A stretch of DNA of 53,546 bases from an uncultured Sphingomonadaceae bacterium (GTDB taxonomy: Bacteria; Pseudomonadota; Alphaproteobacteria; Sphingomonadales; Sphingomonadaceae), in NCBI GenBank assembly GCA_937873035.1, contig CALMVA010000009.1, forward strand, positions 1 through 53,546. Direction: 5' to 3'. The notes beneath the pieces are model-generated. The model was given only the letters and a program-made list of their open reading frames with translations. It was not told the DNA's origin and searched no databases. The position numbers were made by a program, and so were the translations under genes. Positions 50,307 through 53,546 of this stretch are shown here, one piece after another. Positions within the stretch are counted from its first letter, which is position 1, and each line of letters starts with the position of its first letter.

Positions 50307-51077
50307 TTAGGTGATGACGGGATGCCGCACGGGAAGTCCAGCGGCGGCCAGCGCCTGGTGCGCATCACCGATCGTCGCTTCACCGAAATGGAAGATCGAG
50401 GCGGCAAGCACCGCGCTGGCATGGCCCTGCGTTACACCTTCGACCAGATGCGGCAAGCCGCCGACACCGCCTGAGGCGACAACGGGAACGGCAACAGCAT
50501 CGGCAATGGTGCGCGTCAACGCCAGATCATAGCCGTCGCGTGTTCCGTCCCGGTCCATCGAGGTGACAAGAATTTCGCCCGCGCCAAGCTCCGCCAGGCG
50601 GATGGCGTGGGCCACGGCGTCAATCCCCGTTGCGCGGCGGCCGCCATGGGTGAAGACTTCCCAGCGGTCGCCCGTCCGGCGTGCATCGACGCTGGCGACG
50701 ACGCACTGGCTGCCAAAGCGCGCGGCAATGTCTGCCACCACTTCGGGCCGCGAGACGGCGGCGGAGTTGACGGCCACCTTGTCAGCGCCTGCCAGCAGCA
50801 GCGCGCGGGCGTCTTCGGGGGTGCGCACGCCGCCGCCCACAGTGAGCGGCATGAAGCAGACTTCGGCGGTGCGCGCGACAACATCGAGAATCGTGTCGCG
50901 GCCTTCATGGCTGGCCGTGATGTCGAGAAAGCAAAGCTCGTCCGCGCCCGCTGCGTCATAGGCGCGCGCGGCCTCCACCGGATCGCCCGCGTCGATCAGG
51001 TCAACGAAGTTGACGCCCTTGACCACCCGGCCATTGGCGACGTCGAGGCAGGGGATGACGCGGATACGGACGGTCAT
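50307..51077 (-). CDS. hisF: Imidazole glycerol phosphate synthase, cyclase subunit
   Basis: The 256-aa (beta-alpha)8 protein starts [19 protein letters not shown], with the catalytic Asp in CLDV, and has [28 protein letters not shown] and the second half-barrel with [13 protein letters not shown] (second catalytic Asp). It makes IGP and AICAR from PRFAR and ammonia supplied by HisH. Its ATG overlaps the hisA stop by four bases. Confidence 0.97.
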   Translation of the reverse strand: MTVRIRVIPCLDVANGRVVKGVNFVDLIDAGDPVEAARAYDAAGADELCFLDITASHEGRDTILDVVARTAEVCFMPLTVGGGVRTPEDARALLLAGADKVAVNSAAVSRPEVVADIAARFGSQCVVASVDARRTGDRWEVFTHGGRRATGIDAVAHAIRLAELGAGEILVTSMDRDGTRDGYDLALTRTIADAVAVPVVASGGVGGLPHLVEGVTQGHASAVLAASIFHFGEATIGDAHQALAAAGLPVRHPVIT

Positions 51078-51808
51078 TCGGCGCTGGCCAGCGCGATGGC
51101 GGCGGCCAGATCAAGCCGCCCGTCATAAAGCGCGCGGCCCGTGATGACGCCTTCAATGCCGTCGCGCGCATGGATGGCAAGCATCCGAATATCGGCAATG
51201 CCGGCAACGCCGCCGCTCGCGATGACCGGAATGTCCGTCGCGCGCGCAAGATCGACCGTCGCCTGCACGTTGCAGCCCTTAAGCAAGCCATCGCGCCCCA
51301 CATCGGTAAAGAGCAGCGCGGCAACGCCTGCATCCTCGAAGCGACGGGCAAGGTCGATCACTTCCATGTCCGACTTTTCGGCCCAGCCGTCGGTTGCGAC
51401 AAAGCCGTCGCGCGCATCGACGGCGACAACGATACCGCCCGGAAAGTCGCGCGCCGCGCCTTTCACGAAGTCGGGGTCCTTGAGCGCCGCCGTGCCGATC
51501 ACGATGCGCGATACGCCGAGATCAAACCAGCGTTCCACCGACTCGCGGTTGCGGATGCCGCCGCCCAGCTGAACATGGCCGGGAAAGGTGCGGACGATGC
51601 TTTCCACGGCCTCGGCATTGACTGCGCGGCCCGCAAAGCTGCCATCGAGATCGACGACGTGAAGATGCTGCGCGCCAGCCTCTGCAAAGAGCATCGCCTG
51701 CGCGGCGGGATCATCCCCATAGACCGTCGCGCGGTCCATATCGCCTTCGGCAAGGCGGACGACCTGTCCGCCCTTGAGGTCGATTGCGGGAAAGACGATC
51801 AGGCTCAC
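51074..51808 (-). CDS. hisA: ProFAR isomerase
   Basis: The 244-aa barrel protein begins [17 protein letters not shown] (catalytic Asp in AIDLK) and has [28 protein letters not shown] and [12 protein letters not shown] (second catalytic Asp). I prefer GTG 51808, which gives a GTGA overlap with the hisH stop and GGAG 8 bases upstream, over GTG 51817, which would add three residues and a 13-base overlap. It catalyses the fourth step of histidine synthesis. Confidence 0.96.
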   Translation of the reverse strand: MSLIVFPAIDLKGGQVVRLAEGDMDRATVYGDDPAAQAMLFAEAGAQHLHVVDLDGSFAGRAVNAEAVESIVRTFPGHVQLGGGIRNRESVERWFDLGVSRIVIGTAALKDPDFVKGAARDFPGGIVVAVDARDGFVATDGWAEKSDMEVIDLARRFEDAGVAALLFTDVGRDGLLKGCNVQATVDLARATDIPVIASGGVAGIADIRMLAIHARDGIEGVITGRALYDGRLDLAAAIALASAE

Positions 51809-52416
51809 GGGTGCCACTCCAGAAAACGCGCAAGAAGGGAGAGCCCGTAACGCTGGCTCTTTTCGGGATGAAACTGCACGCCCACGCGATTGTCGCGGCC
51901 AATGGCGGCCGCGATGGCACCGCCATGGCTGGTCGTTGCCAGCACGTCATCGCCCTCAAACGCGTAGGAGTGCAGAAAATAGGCTTCGCCCGGCACGATC
52001 AGCGGATGCGCACCCTCAGGCGTCACATCGTTCCAGCCCATGTGGGGAACCTTGATGGCGGCATCTGCGGGCGTCATCATCCGCACCGTGCCATTGATCC
52101 AGCCCAGCCCTGCATGGCGGCCATGTTCTTCACCGGCCTCGGCCATCAACTGCATCCCGACGCAAATGCCGAGAAAGGGCTTCGCCCTGGGGCCGGTCGC
52201 CTCGTTGAGCGCATCGACCATGCCGGGAATGGCAGACAGCGCGCCCATGCAGTGCGCAAAGGCACCCACGCCCGGCAGAACGATGCGTTCAGCAGCGAGC
52301 ACGTCTTCCGGGCGGGCCGTGACGCAGACATTCTGTGCGCCCGCTGCCTTCAGCGCATTGCGGACCGACTGGAGATTGCCCGCGCCATAATCAACAAGCG
52401 CGACCGGGCCGCTCAC
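51805..52416 (-). CDS. hisH: Imidazole glycerol phosphate synthase, glutaminase subunit
   Basis: The 203-aa class I amidotransferase has [18 protein letters not shown], the nucleophile motif [11 protein letters not shown], and [11 protein letters not shown] for the His-Glu pair. It provides ammonia to HisF. GTG 52416 overlaps the hisB stop (GTGA). Members of hisB-H-A-F are all joined by four-base overlaps, pointing to tight translational coupling. Confidence 0.97.
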   Translation of the reverse strand: MSGPVALVDYGAGNLQSVRNALKAAGAQNVCVTARPEDVLAAERIVLPGVGAFAHCMGALSAIPGMVDALNEATGPRAKPFLGICVGMQLMAEAGEEHGRHAGLGWINGTVRMMTPADAAIKVPHMGWNDVTPEGAHPLIVPGEAYFLHSYAFEGDDVLATTSHGGAIAAAIGRDNRVGVQFHPEKSQRYGLSLLARFLEWHP

Positions 52417-53000
52417 AATATTCCCTTGGTCGAGGGCACGGCATCGGACTTGCGCGGGTCGATCTCGACCGCGATGCGCAGCGCGCGCGCCAGCGCCTTG
52501 TAGCAGCTTTCGACCACATGATGATTATTGCTGCCGTAGAGATTCTCGACGTGGAGCGTAATGCCTGCGGCTTGCGCAAAGCTGTGGAACCAGTGCTCGA
52601 CCAGCTCGGTATCCCATTCGCCAAGGCGCGGCATCCCGAACGCGGCCTTGAAGACGAGCCAGGGGCGCCCCGAAATGTCGAGCGCGCAGCGCGTGAGCGT
52701 TTCGTCCATCGGCGCATAAGCATGGCCGTAGCGCGTGATGCCCTTCTTGTCGCCAAGCGCCTTGAGCACGGCCTCGCCAATGGCAATGCCGGTGTCTTCT
52801 GTTGTGTGGTGCTGGTCGACATGGAGGTCGCCCACGGTCTTGACCTTGAGGTCGATGAGCGAATGGCGCGAGAGTTGTTCGAGCATATGATCGAGAAAGC
52901 CGATCCCCGTCGACACCTCATAATTGCCCGTGCCGTCAAGATTGACCTCGACTTCGATCGACGTTTCGCTCGTCTTGCGCTGAACCGTGGCTGTCCGCAT
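52413..53000 (-). CDS. hisB: Imidazoleglycerol-phosphate dehydratase
   Basis: The 195-aa monofunctional enzyme contains the metal motifs [26 protein letters not shown] and the C-terminal NNHHVVES. It has no HisB phosphatase domain, as is normal outside Enterobacteria. It is first in the hisBHAF run and divergent from sspB, with 79 bases between starts. Confidence 0.97.
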   Translation of the reverse strand: MRTATVQRKTSETSIEVEVNLDGTGNYEVSTGIGFLDHMLEQLSRHSLIDLKVKTVGDLHVDQHHTTEDTGIAIGEAVLKALGDKKGITRYGHAYAPMDETLTRCALDISGRPWLVFKAAFGMPRLGEWDTELVEHWFHSFAQAAGITLHVENLYGSNNHHVVESCYKALARALRIAVEIDPRKSDAVPSTKGIL

Positions 53001-53079
53001 GATGAAGCGCCTATAGCGCCCAGCGCCGCGCGCGCAACCGCTTGACCGTAAGTGCGTGAGCGTCCAACGTCATTTGACC

Positions 53080-53546
53080 ATGACTGACAATTTGCCCGAC
53101 AGCCTGATTCCCTATGACGAGATCGTGCAGGAAGCCCTGCGCGCCGTTGTGGGACGGGTGCTTGGCGGCATCCAGTCCAATGCCGATCTGCCCGGTGGGC
53201 ATCATTTCTACATCACCTTCAAGACGACCGCGCCTGGCGTCGTCATCCCCAAGCAGCTTGCGCAGCGATTCCCGGATGAGATGACGGTCGTTCTCCAGAA
53301 CAAGTTCTGGGATTTGACGGTGGATGAGGAAGGCTTTGAGGTCGGGCTGACCTTCAGTCAGGTGCCGACCAAGCTGTTCGTGCCCTTTGCCGCGATTACC
53401 GCGTTCGTCGATCCTTCGGTGGAGTTCGCGCTCCACTTTCAGGTCAATATCGACGAGGATGCGCCCGCGCAGGCGGCTGCCGAAAATGATGCACCCAAGG
53501 CAGCGCCGATTGAGGATGGCTCCAACGTCGTCACTGTGGACTTCGG
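53080..53546 (+). CDS. sspB: SspB-like ClpXP adaptor (3' end cut by the window)
   Basis: ATG 53080 opens a frame with no stop before the window end, giving 155 residues. The start (SLIPYDEIVQEALRAVVGRVL), the FYITFKTTAPGVVIPKQLAQRFPDEMTVVLQNKFWDL stretch and FSQVPTKLFVPFAAITAFVDPSV match the alphaproteobacterial SspB-alpha family. It is followed by an acidic, Ala-rich tail of the kind that ends in a ClpX-binding peptide, outside the window. SspB delivers ssrA-tagged proteins to ClpXP. Confidence 0.92.
   Translation, partial: MTDNLPDSLIPYDEIVQEALRAVVGRVLGGIQSNADLPGGHHFYITFKTTAPGVVIPKQLAQRFPDEMTVVLQNKFWDLTVDEEGFEVGLTFSQVPTKLFVPFAAITAFVDPSVEFALHFQVNIDEDAPAQAAAENDAPKAAPIEDGSNVVTVDF

Overview
The window is about 53.5 kb of GC-rich, gene-dense DNA that looks like the chromosome of a sphingomonad (Alphaproteobacteria, Sphingomonadaceae-like). 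The grounds are an alphaproteobacterial-type initiator tRNA, the aroQ-accB-accC block, a fused ThiS-ThiG, Bpt leucyltransferase, a CtaA/Cox15 heme A synthase, an SspB-like ClpXP adaptor, a ribosomal S9 with an Ala/Pro-rich N-terminal extension, and intergenic palindromic repeats of the kind found in that group. I see no prophage, transposase, integrase or CRISPR array. Genus and species cannot be fixed by eye.

Layout. 1-90: 3' part of tRNA-fMet and its terminator. 0.2-4.2 kb: exported GH109-type Gfo/Idh protein, YpeA-like acetyltransferase, and convergent yaiI plus DEAD-box helicase. 4.2-9.2 kb: a candidate aromatic 2-hydroxy/2-oxo-acid module (GlcD-type FAD oxidase, two-subunit Rieske dioxygenase, benzoylformate-decarboxylase-like ThDP enzyme). 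9.3-15.4 kb: repeat-rich spacer, rlmN, HI0933-type flavoprotein, cfa, EF-hand protein, purC, PilZ protein. 15.4-17.5 kb: lipoprotein and three consecutive small winged-helix regulators around an AT-rich stretch. 17.6-19.8 kb: rpsI, rplM, ctaA. 19.9-26.8 kb: merC-zur-prolyl-tRNA editing protein-mobA, YtcJ-like amidohydrolase, 3-hydroxyisobutyrate-dehydrogenase-like enzyme, ilvA, bpt. 27-30.4 kb: thiSG fusion, aroQ, accB, accC. 30.4-37.3 kb: spacer with two unannotated mini-ORFs, CHASE2/EAL phosphodiesterase, L,D-transpeptidase, CarD, two GIN-domain (DUF2807) envelope proteins. 37.3-41.6 kb: DUF1489 protein, a frameshifted mgtE, LLM flavoprotein, cyclophilin, LysR regulator. 41.8-49.2 kb: CDC48-type double AAA+ ATPase, MFS permease with monooxygenase-like protein, COG3963-type methyltransferase, PfkB-family (adenosine) kinase, APC permease. 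49.2-53.0 kb: hinT, hisE, a small membrane protein, hisF, hisA, hisH, hisB. The window ends inside a divergent sspB-like gene.

Most genes are housekeeping: translation, purine, histidine, thiamine and fatty-acid synthesis, and heme A. The accessory interest lies in the aromatic module, the regulator trio, the mini-ORFs at 30.7-30.9 kb, the split mgtE, a dispersed repeat that supplies the stop codon of two unrelated genes, and the intergenic RNA/operator signals upstream of lysR and cdc48. All calls come from reading the sequence; no database search was run.
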